Positions 24,661-37,292 of a DNA stretch of 64,000 nt are shown here, one piece after another; within the stretch, counting starts at the first letter, position 1, and each line of letters starts with the position of its first letter. Source of the stretch: Vanilla planifolia (taxonomy: Eukaryota; Streptophyta; Magnoliopsida; Asparagales; Orchidaceae); NCBI GenBank assembly GCA_023846275.1, contig CM043865.1, forward strand, positions 27,075,912-27,139,911, written 5' to 3'. The position numbers and the translations under genes were made by a program. The notes below the pieces were generated by a model that searched no databases, was not told where the DNA came from, and saw only the letters and a program-made list of their open reading frames with translations.

Positions 24661-25750
24661 TCTTTCACATGTACACAATTTGAAAAGTAATATCTCTTAA
24701 ATATATTTTTGCATATTCTTATTGTTTATCTTAATCATTGGTTTAGTTACTATTTTTTATGTTTATATATTATGTAGCATTATTTAAATAATCCAATTGT
24801 TTAACTTTATAACATCTCTAATTAGACATTTTGTTGTTGGGATGATGGAGGTAAGGGCTTCTTTGTTGTTTTGACTTTTTAAATAAAATGACATTAAACA
24901 AAGCAAATAACATTTAATGGATATTGTTGAGATATAAATAATTTTGCTATTGAAATAATATTAGCACTTATATGATGTTGAATTAAAGAGAGAAAAAAGA
25001 CTTCGAAATAAATTTCAATTTTTGATTTGTCTTTTATTACCTAAATTTATTATATTTTAATCGTAGGATCTTATTATACTCATAATCTTCATGATAAAAT
25101 ATCATAAATAAGAAATGCAAATATTAGATTTCCTAAGCTTTTAATAAATTTGGAAAATGCCTATCTCTAGACATGCACATAGAGAATAATAAGGCAACAT
25201 CTAATAGAAAATTATGGTGGATCTTTCTTTGGCTTATTATAAAAAAATGTTGAATTAAGTTCCTTGTCAAAACCCTTAGTTGGCATCATTTTGGTAGAGT
25301 TAGAAGGAATTTTTTGTTTGACATAGGAATGAATTAAATGTGAAGAATTTTGCATTTTTGTTTTGTTTTTGTCATGTTCTATGTTGACATTGATCTTTAC
25401 ATTGGTTAAACACAAAAAGGACTTGATGATGATGATTATTTTCCAATTATTTTAAATAATTGAAGGGAGTCATAGATGCAACTAAAATGTCATTTGCTCA
25501 TGAAAATTATATGCAACAAATTTTTTGTTTGCCATGCCACTTTTCAAATTAGAAAAAGCCTTACTACTTGCTCGATCTAGAACTTGGATTATACTTGCTG
25601 TTTATTGTTTGATTAAGAGGTTCTACAACTTGAAACAAAATTCTCGATTTGACAAGTTATGGTCCCCTTCATCTTCAACATCAATTGGTTTAGAATAGAT
25701 GAATGTTATCAATTATATTTAGTTTTTAGTGAATTTTGTAACTTAGTTTT

Positions 25751-25821
25751 GGCCAAATAACATAACGAAATTGTATTGGACTGCAAATCCTTGAATGGCA
25801 AACTTCAAAAGAATCGGGCCC
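25751..25821 (+). pseudogene. mitochondrial-type tRNA-Cys(GCA) relic
   Basis: GGCCAAATAACATAACGAAA followed by TTGTATTGGACTGCAAATCC resembles the 5' half and anticodon arm of plant mitochondrial trnC (GG..AGGTAACATAATGG..., TTGGACTGCAAATCC). The anticodon GCA lies at 25783-25785 within a pairing GGA/TCC stem. The T arm is poorly preserved, with no clear GGTTCGA block, and no matching acceptor 3' strand was found, so it is unlikely to make a working tRNA. The similarity was recalled, not computed. Confidence 0.5.
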
Positions 25822-25943
25822 AAGTTGGGGTGCAATATGGGGAAAGACTTCTATGGTTCTCCTACGAGGCCCTGTTTTGGGGAACTAGGCTATGGGGTGA
25901 CTTGCAATTCTTCTGAATCGGGTCATTCTTGCTGTAGGTTAGA
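25751..25943 (+). other. probable mitochondrial DNA insert (NUMT)
   Basis: About 190 bases that interrupt the A/B alignment and are richer in GC than the neighbourhood. The left end matches, from memory, the plant mitochondrial native tRNA-Cys gene. The remainder (CCCAAGTTGGGGTGC, GGGGAACTAGGCTATGGG) would then be adjoining mitochondrial sequence, which I cannot place. Copy A lacks it, so it was inserted into copy B after the duplication, or lost precisely from A, which is less likely. Confidence 0.5.
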
Positions 25944-26939
25944 TGATATGGTTTTATAGTTCATTGATCCAACTTTTTAGTGAACATTTTGTTTACATTT
26001 TAAGTCCAACTGTTAGTGAGCAACTAATTATAAAAGTTAAGAGTTTTGCTGTTATTTTTTGATATCCTGATAATTAGCTAGACCTTGAAAACTACTATAT
26101 GTTTGATACCATTATAAACTGCAAATTTAAATGTTTTAGGGTTAATTTTGGAATTCGATATGATGTGAACTTAAAGCATACTTGATCTACTTTCTTATTT
26201 GTATTTAAACTATAAATTTTCTTCTTTAATTCAAAAGTGATGAATCTTTGAAAATCTGAAGTTATGTAAATAAATCGTAAGTTTAGCCAAATTTAAGCTT
26301 CATTTGACCCATTGGTTGTTGATTTAAATTCCAAAAATGTAATTTTGAAAGCCTAATTAATCAAGATTAAAATTTTATATTTTATAATTTAGATCTTCCA
26401 TGGATATTAATATATTAAATTTAAAAAAAAGGATTCTTTTTATGAGATTTTTACTCAAAATACAAAGAATTTCAAAATCTCCTTTAAACTTGATAATTTT
26501 TATACAAGCTATTAAAAAAAGCATTTAGGATCCAAATTAAAGTCAACCTCTGAATATTGAAGTTGAAGCTATAGTATATCATGACGTTTTGAAGATTTTC
26601 ACAGTAGATGGAATCCAAATCTCCCAAAATTGCATCTAAATAGAGAACAAAAATTGGAAGCAAAAGTTTTCTATGCAAATTATAATTTAAGCTAAGGAAA
26701 TGTTGTAAACCTACTTTAACTTCATGAATGTGTTGGGCTCACACGAAATGACTTTTAATGGATCTTTGAATGTGATTGTTTAAGGTTTCTTGTTTTTTAC
26801 TACAGTAGCCTCGCACCACAAACACACATAGAAGAATGGATCTTGAAGTGGACTACCTAACTATAGGGGATTAGAGCAAAGGCATTTCACTACTCAAATC
26901 TTCCCTTATTTGAATCTTACAAGTTCATCATGCAACCTT

Positions 26940-26984
26940 GGTTTCTCTGGTTTTGCTTAATCATTTAGCTTAATCAGAGAAACC
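26940..26984. repeat. short inverted repeat (10-bp arms)
   Basis: GGTTTCTCTG at 26940-26949 pairs perfectly with CAGAGAAACC at 26975-26984 across a 25-base loop that itself contains GCTTAATC/GCTTAATC direct words. It may be chance or a decayed MITE centre. Confidence 0.5.
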
Positions 26985-27537
26985 TTCTAATGCAAGTGAA
27001 TTTGATCTTTTATTGAACTGCCTTTTTTAATCCTTAGAGTTTGCTTTGGACTACCTAGGTTTAGTTTTTTTATCGCAACAATTTCTATTATGTTTTTTTT
27101 AGCTTTAATTTGCTTTTCTCAGCTTTCATCATTGCTGTACTATGCTAATGAATTCTATTTGATGTGTTGGCAATAAGAACATTAGAGTACATTGATGTCA
27201 TTTGAGATTAACCTTAACTTAAGCACATGATGAAATGGTGTCATATATGAAGAGTACAATGGAGAACTTTATTTTTGCTTTTTTATATCTAGGTTTTGCA
27301 AATGATGGAAAAAACTCAAGGCTAAATGAGCTTGTTGATTGAATAAGAAATGTTGAAATAAGCAAACTAAGGTTGAAATAAAAAAATTAAAAAAGTTATC
27401 AAAACTAAGTCTTGATAATTCTAAAACAAATTGCAAAGATGATTGAAGTTTGGATCAACAAAAGATTATGTTAATTGAAATTAGAAGAGTTTTTTTTATT
27501 CAATTAAAGGTGGATGCTATCTCTAGTAATTAATAAT

Positions 27538-27540
<3 letters not shown>

Positions 27541-27570
<30 letters not shown>
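27541..27570. repeat. (TA)15 microsatellite
   Basis: An uninterrupted run of TA dinucleotides inside the copy-B-specific block. Confidence 0.95.
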
Positions 27571-27573
<3 letters not shown>

Positions 27574-29689
27574 GAATGATATTCATAGAGTTTTTAATAA
27601 CATAGATTTAAGTTTTTAGCGTTAAATTATTTGAAATAAATTAAAATTATCTTGTAGTATAAATTTTGAAGCATTGAGATGCTTAAGTGATGATACAAGA
27701 GAAAGTAAAAGCTATTAATGTATGGGTGTGAAAGGTATAATGTATTTTGACTTGGTTTTTGTAATGACATTCAAAATAAGTGGCCAAATAAACGAAGATA
27801 AGTTCTCATATATTTAAGAATAGGCATGAACTTTTAATTTCTAAGTTTTTTTTCGAGCTTTGCTCTTCTCTATGTTTTGCTTTATTTTATTTGTTATGAT
27901 GTTCTAAGCAATAATCTATTTTTTTATAAATTCATTTGATAAATTACAATTTTACCCCTTTTCTTTGGTATTAAATATATTTGGGTTCAAAATATTATAT
28001 GACAACCAATCGAAAGTAGTATACACTAGAGTTTCTGTACGATTCCTTAAGATGTGTAAGACTGATACGGACTATTTCTTTTAGTCTTTCTTTTTTTTCT
28101 ACATAAGACTATTTTCATTACTTAAATGCTTGTCATCGATGTTTGATGGTGAAGATTCATTTTTCTTTTGTAAACGATCCGAGATCACAAAATAACAAAA
28201 ATTAAGACCTAAGAGGTCCTGATGATCTAGTGGGTTGCCTGATGCCTTAAGAAATAAAAATATGTAATGCAATAGTAATGACTTCTCATTGGTTTTATTG
28301 ATAGAACTACATCGTTGATTTACAATTAACTAGATGATAGAATGAATTTTCAAAAAATGTCACAAGATTTGGTGAACCTTTGCTAAAGCTCACTTAATGA
28401 CATCAACAGACCAAGTCGTTTTCTAAGGTGTACCACAACATAAGAATGTTGTTGGTTGAGGATTGTGAGAAATCATTTCCGAAGCCCAAAATATAGTTTA
28501 CTTGTTTGGAACCATCAACAAGGTGAAGTGTTTCTTTACTTGGATGACTCTAAGTTGGTGGACATCTCTTTCATCATTCTAGTGCAAGATGGTATGTAGT
28601 TGTTCTAATACACTAATCATGTTCTTAAAGATGCAAAGGCAATTCCCTCACAAAAAAATTAGCATTCACTTTGGTAATGGTATCATGAAGGTCGAGGTTG
28701 TACTTCCAAGTCCATGAGATCAACATAGCTATTAACAAGCTTGATTATCAAATTCTCCAATCAACAAAAGTACTAGGCATCATAAAAAATGTGTTGTGAA
28801 ACACAACTATTGGAGAAATTGTGTTGATGCTCTATCAAATCATAAGTATGAATGGATTGTGTTAGAATGTCTATAACATGGTATTCTCTTTCCTTTTTGG
28901 AAGCAATGGATTGATGAAGAATCAAGAGAATAAATTAATAGTATTGGCATCTTCTTAACTAAGACTAGAGGGGAGGGGGGTGCATCACATTGGAGCATTC
29001 AATTCATATCAATTTTCTAGTGACAAACTGTTATGTGAAGTACATTGCTCTCTTATGGCTAACTTAAGATCCATTGGTAAAGTGAAGTGTGCTTCATTGT
29101 GACTCATGAGGTCAATTAAAGAGTTCTACACCAGGTGCAGCTCTCAAAGCATTGCAACATCTTGCTCATCTTTAGTTACACTTCAAAAAGCGTTACTTGT
29201 AACAAAAAGCGCATGTCCTTTCCAAGCTTGGCAATGAGGCACTCTAGCGGCATATCATTTTATGAGAGATGGTTAGTTTCATCAAATCATAAGCCTTCAT
29301 TTACTTCCTTTTCAACCACAAATTGCACTTGATTACAAGCCCTTCAGCATGACATGATAAAAAAACACTATGCTAGGCTTTAGCAATGATTGCAGAAGTG
29401 TTGTGTGGATCGATGCATGAACAAACATGTATACATGCAACTGTGTTTGAATGATCTTGCATTGCACAAATGTAAAGTGTTAAGGAGGTAAAAAGGCATT
29501 TGCAAACTCGCATCAATTTTTGAATGCCCTTATATTATCAAGGAGATAATATGCTCAAAGTGTCCAAGCTACATAATGCTACCAAAAAGATTCCATGAAT
29601 TTAGAGTGGAGACAATTTGAGAGTGTAGCACCCTTGATGTATACCATAATAGCTCACTTTTCTAGACCTGTCAAGTCTATAGTGCTACA

Positions 29690-30900
29690 GGCGCTTTGGT
29701 CCTATTAAGAGTCAAGAGGTGTGGTCTATTGTCATTGGATCTTGTTTCAAGGGTCTATTTATCTGAAAATTATTTGAAGCTCATCTCTTAGTTCGAGCTT
29801 CTCCTTATGCCAATCACTCATATGATGCTTGTTAAGCTGAAACCTAAGGCCATGTTCTTGTGACTATTTACTCATTGGTTTGACAACTTTGCACTATAGA
29901 AGTCTCATAAAGAGGATGTCCTATATTGTCCACTCAACCTATTAATGTCCTATGAGCCTTGAGATGCTCAAGCACTATTTTGTAGCTAGTGTTTTATTTG
30001 AGCTTCTCCCTATAATGGACACTTGTTTAGGTTCAGGCAAGGGCCAACATCTCATATTTGTCTCCTCATATCTGGCTTATAGACAGACAGATGAAGTGTC
30101 CCATAAAGTGCTTGCTTATTGTCGTCCATACAGTCGTTAGTGCTTTCTAAGCCTTGACCAAATATTATCTTTTCTGTAGTCATCCTTTTTTCAATACTCA
30201 TTAAAGTTTTGTTAAGGGCCAAATCATTGAGGTTATATTTTATTCTCCTATCAAGTTAGTAGCCTAACAATTTGGGAGTTCTACAAAGAGCTTTCTCCTT
30301 GTTGTTTACTCATCTTGGCATTGCCTTCTAAATCTCTATATGACCAAGCACTATCTTAAGCTAAGTCCTTAGCTTGAGGTTACTATCACATTAGTGCTTT
30401 GCTTACTACTTATTAAGGTGTAGCCTTGGCTTAAACTCCTTGTAGTTATCTCCTCTTATCATGCTTATGACCCAAAATTTGGGAGGTTCCGTAGATCAAT
30501 CTTCTTGCTTTCCATTTGATTTGCTAATGCCATTTAAGTGTCGATCTTCACGAGCTTTATATTTAGCATAGTCCTTAATGTGAGCCTCTTGCCATATTTG
30601 TCATTTGTTTATTACTCATTACGATTTTGTTGATCGGCAACCTTTAATAGCCATATCTTCTTATCGTGCCCATGGTTTGACACTCTCGGAATCCCTATAG
30701 AGTTTTCCCTTCATTATCCACTTTAATTGTTGACTTCTTTCAAGCTTTAATTGGTGCAAGTATTATTCTAAATCCAATCCTTGGCTTGAGCCTTTGCCAC
30801 ATCAGCACCTTATCTATTACAAGTTGAGATTCAACAAAAGGTTCTCATGGCTAGCTCTTCGTTAGAGCTATCAAAAGTTTTTTATTTGTTGTCCCTTTAG
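29690..30900. repeat. degenerate ~185-210-bp tandem array (about 6 units)
   Basis: A recurring order of words marks each unit: GAGCTTCTCC (or GAGCCTYTYGCC), an ACTCATTA...TTGTTAAGC-like block, GGTTTGACA or TTTGGGAGGTT, a TCTCATAAAGAG- or TCTACAAAGAG-like block, TTGTCCACTCA, then AAGCACTATTTTAAGC, leading back to GAGCTT. Unit starts are near 29,795, 30,000, 30,175, 30,373, 30,585 and 30,790, with a partial unit before the first. Units are strongly diverged, so the array is old. No protein frame is shared between units. Confidence 0.6.
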
Positions 30901-33630
30901 ACCTATCAAAACTACATTGCCCTCAGTTTACTTGAGTGATTAACAATCTAAGAAGGTTCAAACAATGTGTGACTTTGATTCTCCTAAGCTTACCTAATAT
31001 TAATCGAGGTTGTTGTTCTTATGACTCTCACAAGTCCAACATCTACCTCAAATAAAACAAGTACAACAATAATTCAAAAAAATTATTATTCAAAAGTAAA
31101 GAAATTATAACAAATCTTTAAATTGATTGCAACTGTATATACTAGCTTCAGATAATCATTGTTAATATGTTTTGAAGGTGCAAGTTTCACACCTTCAATC
31201 AACAGCTTAATAAGTTGTTAACCTTTCTAGGAAGCTCAACATTTTGATGCCATGGAAGATGCCATTTCTCTCTACTTGGAGAGTGTTTTGCAGCCAAGAT
31301 CTTGTGGTTGTCATTCTCTCTCTTAGCTCATTCGGTAAACTCTTGGGTGGTTCACAAGCTTCAACTAATTTCTTAAGAATTGCCTAGACCTAGTCCTCAA
31401 ACATTGTTGAGATTGATGGTGATGCCTTTAGCTTGACAATCATCTTCAACTTCTCATTTTCCTACATAATACCCTTGAGCTTTTGGAAGTAATATTTTCA
31501 TAGCCAGTGAAGTTTTCTTACCTTGCTTCAAGTTCAATGCTTATGTTCGATTCAAAACTCATTGTAGTCAATATCGAGGTTCAACCAATGATTCTGTTTT
31601 GTTAGCTTTCATTCACTTTTGGATGTCATGTAGTTGAGGTTGGTAGAAGTTGCTAGAGTCAATTTGTTATCCTTATTAAAATACATGTTGATTGTCCTCT
31701 TCCTAATAAACTTGAAGGATCCAACACTTATGACCACACCATATTGATCTTATGTGATTCATTAATTTAGAACTTTTGAATCATGACTAGCAATTTAGCA
31801 ATTGGAGCTCCATCATCCTCTTAAGCCTCCGTCAACATTTACTTAGTCTAAAATAGTGCACTTGCATTATTGGGCCTTGCCCATTGTTTAGCTTCTTCTA
31901 CATTAATAACACTTATCTAGATTACCTCATAGCTTGAGATGCATAGTTATCGGGTGCTCTTGAGACGATAAGGATCATGTAGTGACAAAGGTGAGACGAG
32001 GGACTCATCTTATAGCATTCTTCACACATTGTGGCCCAAGAAATTCTTCTTCACTAATTTCGTAATGGGGCCCTTGCAACCTCTTTAAGCATCATCTCTA
32101 GGAGATTACCTTTCTTTCTTATTTTTTGTCCGTAATTTTCCATTGGGTAGAAAAATATCAAGACCATTTTTGCTTGATCCATCGGTTCGAATGGTTGTTA
32201 TCGACCTTAATGTGGGGATTGATTGAAAAAGTACACATTCAATCTGTAGAGGTCCTTGCAGCAATGATCGAAACCCTCTCATTTTTCTTAATTTCCCATC
32301 ATTTTGGACATGTTGAGCTTTATTGTGGAAGCGGTTGCTTAGCTTGTTACTTTCATGAAATAATTTATTTGGTTCCAAACGTCCTTCTTCATGCAAAATA
32401 AACCTTGTAATAGTTGCCTTTGGGCCCATATGTTCTATCTATAAAGAAGGGAAAATTGTGTGGTTAACAGCAAGGGATTTCCTTTTTCTCATCAATGGGT
32501 TTGTACTTTCTCTTATCTCTCATTCCTTAGACTCTGTATCTTGAGGCATATTTGACCCTTACAAAATCCCATGAATGCATGGAGAAACCTTTTTGCGGTT
32601 GTGCCAAGAATTTTTTTAAGATATAAAAGTATTTCCCTAAAGGGAACCATAAAGAGTTTTCTTTTTGTGCAAATATCGTGTGGACGTTATGTGAGCTAAA
32701 CATTGACTTTTCTCATAATTCCTTGGTTTTCTCTTTTTTTTTTTTTTTTTTGATATTTGGTCATTAAAGGAAAGCTCTCACTCATTTACTTGTTATTAAA
32801 TTGAAAGCAATGGAGGGCAGAGTTGGTGAAAGATCTAATACCCTAGGTCTCATGCTATGCACTTGATATATACAAAATGCTAGTTTTTTGTTAGGGTTAA
32901 TTTTTCAATAGCTGTATACAAATGGTTCTAAAGCTATAGAACTTTGATCATGAAGTTGCAAGCATCTTATATAGTGGGGCTAGTGTTTTACTTCTGTTGA
33001 TGTCATTTTGATTTATATATCTTCTAATTCTAGAAAATAATCCGTCTAGAATGTAGGGGTAAGTATGTATTCATGTATGTTCTTTACAAGTATGCAAGCC
33101 ATAGTAAATGTTGTACATTGGAGCAACATGATGGGACTACACTTTTCAATAGTAATGGTTTTTTTTGGTGCAATAAAAAACAAATATTTAATTACAATAA
33201 TCTTTCTCTTTGAAACTTGTTTGTTTCACATACACGTGGCAATTGTAGCATCCAAAAACCATCTTGAAGTTATTGATATAAAAGATTTATCCATGGTACA
33301 ATTTTGATCGAATGGAATCGAGAATCATCTAAAATGTGTTTTTCATATATAAACGAAATTGGATTTTTTAGCTATTAGATTATTTCTCATTCTTTGATGT
33401 TGTTTTTTATTAAATTTAGTATTATTTGCAACTCTAATAGTCAAATAATTGAGAACTAATATAATACCTAATTTATTTTATTTGTTAAGTATTATTTTGG
33501 TAATTAAATTATTCGGGTATGCTACATTTAAAAATGTAAGTGTTCTTAAAATAAAAAGTTGTCATTAATTATTTTTAAATATTTATGACAATTAAAATCC
33601 AATGGGTTTTTGGACCCTAGTTCCTTGAGT

Positions 33631-33848
33631 ATCTGGAATCAATTATGGATCCATTTTTTGATTCTTTAGAATTGGCTCGAGTTGGTTCTTAAATCTAGTC
33701 AGAATCAAGTTGAATCAATCAAAGTTATAGCCATGAGGTACTTGGCATCAATTATGGATTCATTTTTTTATTCTTTAGAGCTGGCTTGAGTTGGTTCTTG
33801 AATCTAATCAGAATCAAGTTGAATCAATCAAAGTTATAGCCATGAGGT
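33631..33848. repeat. 109-bp tandem duplication (2 copies)
   Basis: The block running from ATCAATTATGGAT through GTTGGTTCTT, AGAATCAAGTTGAATC and ending CCATGAGGT occurs at 33,631-33,739 and again at 33,740-33,848 with few differences. Copy A has a single equivalent near 15,100-15,205, so this duplication arose in copy B after the A/B split and is younger. Confidence 0.9.
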
Positions 33849-36800
33849 TAACTATTGTTTGATGTGTTAGTTATTTTGATTCCTATCAAGGAAAATTTAC
33901 TATTGTTTCCTCGTAAAGATATTTGATTCTTCTTTAGACATGGGTGGTGGACCACAAGTTGCTTTTGATTGATCTCCATTAGTTTCTTTTCCTCTCTAAA
34001 CCTTTGTGCTCCTTGCATGTTTTCGAGTGATTGTTCAGCAAAAGTTTTAATTGGAACCACTTTCTTAATTGACATATTGTTTATTCATTCTTTGAGTTTA
34101 TAATGATAATTCTAAATTATTATTGGTTGTTGTGTTAGAATGCTTTGAATTGGATAGGGTAGGTATTAAGAATTACCTATAAGAATTCTCTCTTACATCC
34201 ATTTTTTTTATAAGTTCAGAGAATGAAAGTCTTCCAAATTCTCCAATTGGTTGGTTTTTTTGTTGTTGTGTGTTTCGTGACGAAGTCTAGTGCTACGATC
34301 ATAGTACATTACAACCTTTGAGTTTTAGTTGGAATTTAAGGGGAGCTTGGTTAATTGACATAATGTTTTATAATGTTTTTTAAAAACATTTTAGTGTTTG
34401 ATTTGATGATATTCTTTGATATTATTATTAAAATTTATGATTTGACCATCCAAAAATAATATCTAGATATTACTCAAATTTAAGTGACATTTAGACGTTA
34501 ATCATCTTGATAATAAAAATAAAAATAAAATATTGCTAAAGTGGCATCGAGCTATACAATAAAAAAACTGATAAGTTTTAGATTATTTTGACATCTAGAT
34601 AATATGTAGATGTCAATATTATCTAAATAAGAATAAACCAAACATTTTGTTAATCATATTCTTATCAATCCCTTTTTTATTTGGTTGTTGATTATTCACA
34701 AGTTGACAAATATATGAACATTTATGTATTATGCAAAGACTTTGAATGGATTTTATGCAAAAGTGCCATCTCATTGGAGAAAGAGATAGTCAAGTTTCCC
34801 AACCAAAATGCTTTTGTTTAGTAGCTTTTTTGAAAAATTTTTGCATCTTAAATCTTACATTATATAGGGAACAACCAATGTAAAAGATTTTATTTTGCAG
34901 TCCTTCATATATTCATAACAATGGATAATGCACCTGCAAAGCAGCTTGTCGACATCTCAAAGAGAAACAAAGCATTTCTGTCATGACAAGTAAGCGGATT
35001 TCTTGTCTTATTCATGATCAATTTGACATTTTATTTTTTGAACTCTTTTGACTATCATTGTATATGAGATAAGAAATGCTATTTTCTATACATTGTTGTT
35101 AATAATACTTTATGATGGTCATTTGTTTATAGAGATTTTACTTAAAATAACATAGAAATATATATGCATATAGATGAGTAAATTGATTGTCATATCTCTT
35201 AAGAAGGTTAAGGTTTTGCGATAGTTATATTTTTGTGATGGTACTTACTCTCTTTTTTAAGATTCAATTAAAATTTGTGTTGATTTGACTTAACAAGTGG
35301 CATTTTAGGAGAGTTAGATCTTATTATGATTTGATTTGGGACTAATACATCATTTGATTATATCTATTACTTTGAAAGTTTTAATCTATTTATAAGGATG
35401 AGTCAATTTTATGTAAAAGAATTCATCAAAACGTTTGACTTTGATGTGTAAATCATAATATTCAACATTGTTTTCCTCAGGTGAAGTCTAATCTAAATTT
35501 TTGCAACAAATTGAATATAGATAAAAATTATTATTGGTTAAGAGCATTTATATATTTTTAAAAATGTTATGAAAAATTATTAATTGTGTATTGGTTGGAA
35601 ATAAGAAAATACATTACTTGAAATGAAATTGTATTCAACTTAATAAGCACTATAGATTGAATTTCGATTGCTTCAGAGGAAAAAGTTTTGGAATATTTGA
35701 TAATAAGATTTTAGGTTGAGCTAGTATTTGTTAGAAGGAATGCAACTTAGAGGCTTCAAACTCACATTAACATAAATTTGGAAAATTTAAAAACTTATCT
35801 TACTTTTATTGTCAATAGAAAGGATTAATAAATCATGAATTTATCCATTTTTCATATGTAGCCTCATATAGATTTGTTTTTTTACTTACAAGTTATGTCA
35901 CAGCAATTGTCCATGTGGGAAGTAAAACTTATATGTATTTTGCATGGTAGAAGGCACTCCTATTAAGTTGAAACAAACTGGCTCACAAGACTTTACAGTT
36001 AAAAAATACTTTTAGAAAAATGGATAAAGTGAATTAGACTCTTACTCAACTGAGAGGGAAGTTGTTTAAGATAAATAATAGTAAGATTAGTCTAATGTTA
36101 GAAGTTGAATATAATGTTAGAATCATAATATAGAAGTTTAAGTTTTTTTGGTCATTGATTTCTATCTAATGTCGTGTTAAATCTAACTTTTAGCCTTTAC
36201 AAATTGCATCACAGCAAGATTGGGCTATTAGAGGAGTTGTGTATGGTTGAACATGGAATTTGTTTAGTTTGGAACTCCCATGGGTTTTTTTCTTTTATAA
36301 TGGTTGAGGAGATTTATGTTGACTCACATTGTGTGATTTGTGTAAATAACTTAAAGTGGGCATGATATTTTATAGTATTCATAAGTTTTCATTGAGTCTC
36401 GTAGATTTGGTTTGAGTGATTCGTCCACATGTATTAGTATGATTGATGTGTCATATGAAGATTAGATTGGTTAGTATAAAGAATTTAGAGTTAAGGAGTT
36501 ATTAATAATATATTAGGCTCTTATTTGAGGATGAGATTGTTGAATAGAAATAGTTAAATTATTCGATCTCGTTTTGAAAGTTGGGCATTGTTTTGGAGCT
36601 TTAACATTTTCAATTAATTCATCTAATTTAAGCTTTTAAGTTGATTGGTGTTTGCTTCTATGATATATTACTTGCAACTTAGGACCCATGTTGGGTACAA
36701 TACTCTTAATTATCTTTTAGAATACATTGATCTAAATGAATAGTGGCTGGTATGGTCACTGATTTTCAAAGGTGATACTGCAAACTTGGAAAGCAAAACT

Positions 36801-37292
36801 TCCATACTTCTATTGGGGGGTTGCTGGGCATGTTTGTTTCTATGTTCCTGTTCCAACACTTCTATTGGGGGGTAATTTTTCAAGTTTGGTAAGAAAAGTT
36901 TCTTTCTCAGCTGCATGTTTTATATTTTGTTGTTGATTACCTATTCCAAGACCAGGTCCCTCTTCAATCTGTGATTCATCACTAATGGATTTGCTTTTCT
37001 TTTTCCTTCTTGAATAAGTTTGCTACTTTTTGGATCTATAACCTTACTAGATTTCCTCGTGAAACTTTGTCTACATGCTTTCCCTGCCTCCCCTGTTTAA
37101 TCACTCACATTCCTAGCTTTGATAGATTCTGCTTTCTATAGACAGTATGCTGAGAGTAAAATCTTATGTCTATGTCTTGACTTAAAATCTTTCAGAAGGT
37201 TATACTAACTGTTTGTGGGTAACACAAAAGGTAGCTCAAAATAAAGTTTCTGGTATTATATGAGAGAATATAAATAAATTGGTGTAATTGTG

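Larger units (their letters stand above)
26325..31124. other. ~4.8-kb block present only in copy B
   Basis: In copy A the flanks are contiguous (GATT at 12436-12439). In copy B they are split, with TTGATT at both 26319-26324 and 31123-31128. This fits a 5-6-bp target-site duplication from an insertion, but equally a microhomology-mediated deletion in copy A. No terminal inverted repeats, no TG...CA ends and no transposase or reverse-transcriptase frame were recognised. Contents are AT-rich DNA, a (TA)15 run, a small hairpin and a tandem array near the right end. Confidence 0.6.
24521..37292 (+). repeat. segmental duplication, copy B
   Basis: Collinear with copy A (10.75-17.95 kb) but longer, because it contains an insert of ~190 bases at 25,751, a ~4.8-kb block at 26,325-31,124, a 109-base tandem duplication at 33.6 kb, and about 400 bases near 36,540-36,960 that A lacks. 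Its distal part (from 36,193) also matches copy C. Two copies of an ACTTCTATTGGGGGG word occur about 50 bases apart near 36,806 and 36,857. No intact gene was found. A small frame at 33,065-33,307 is discussed under findings. Confidence 0.85.
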
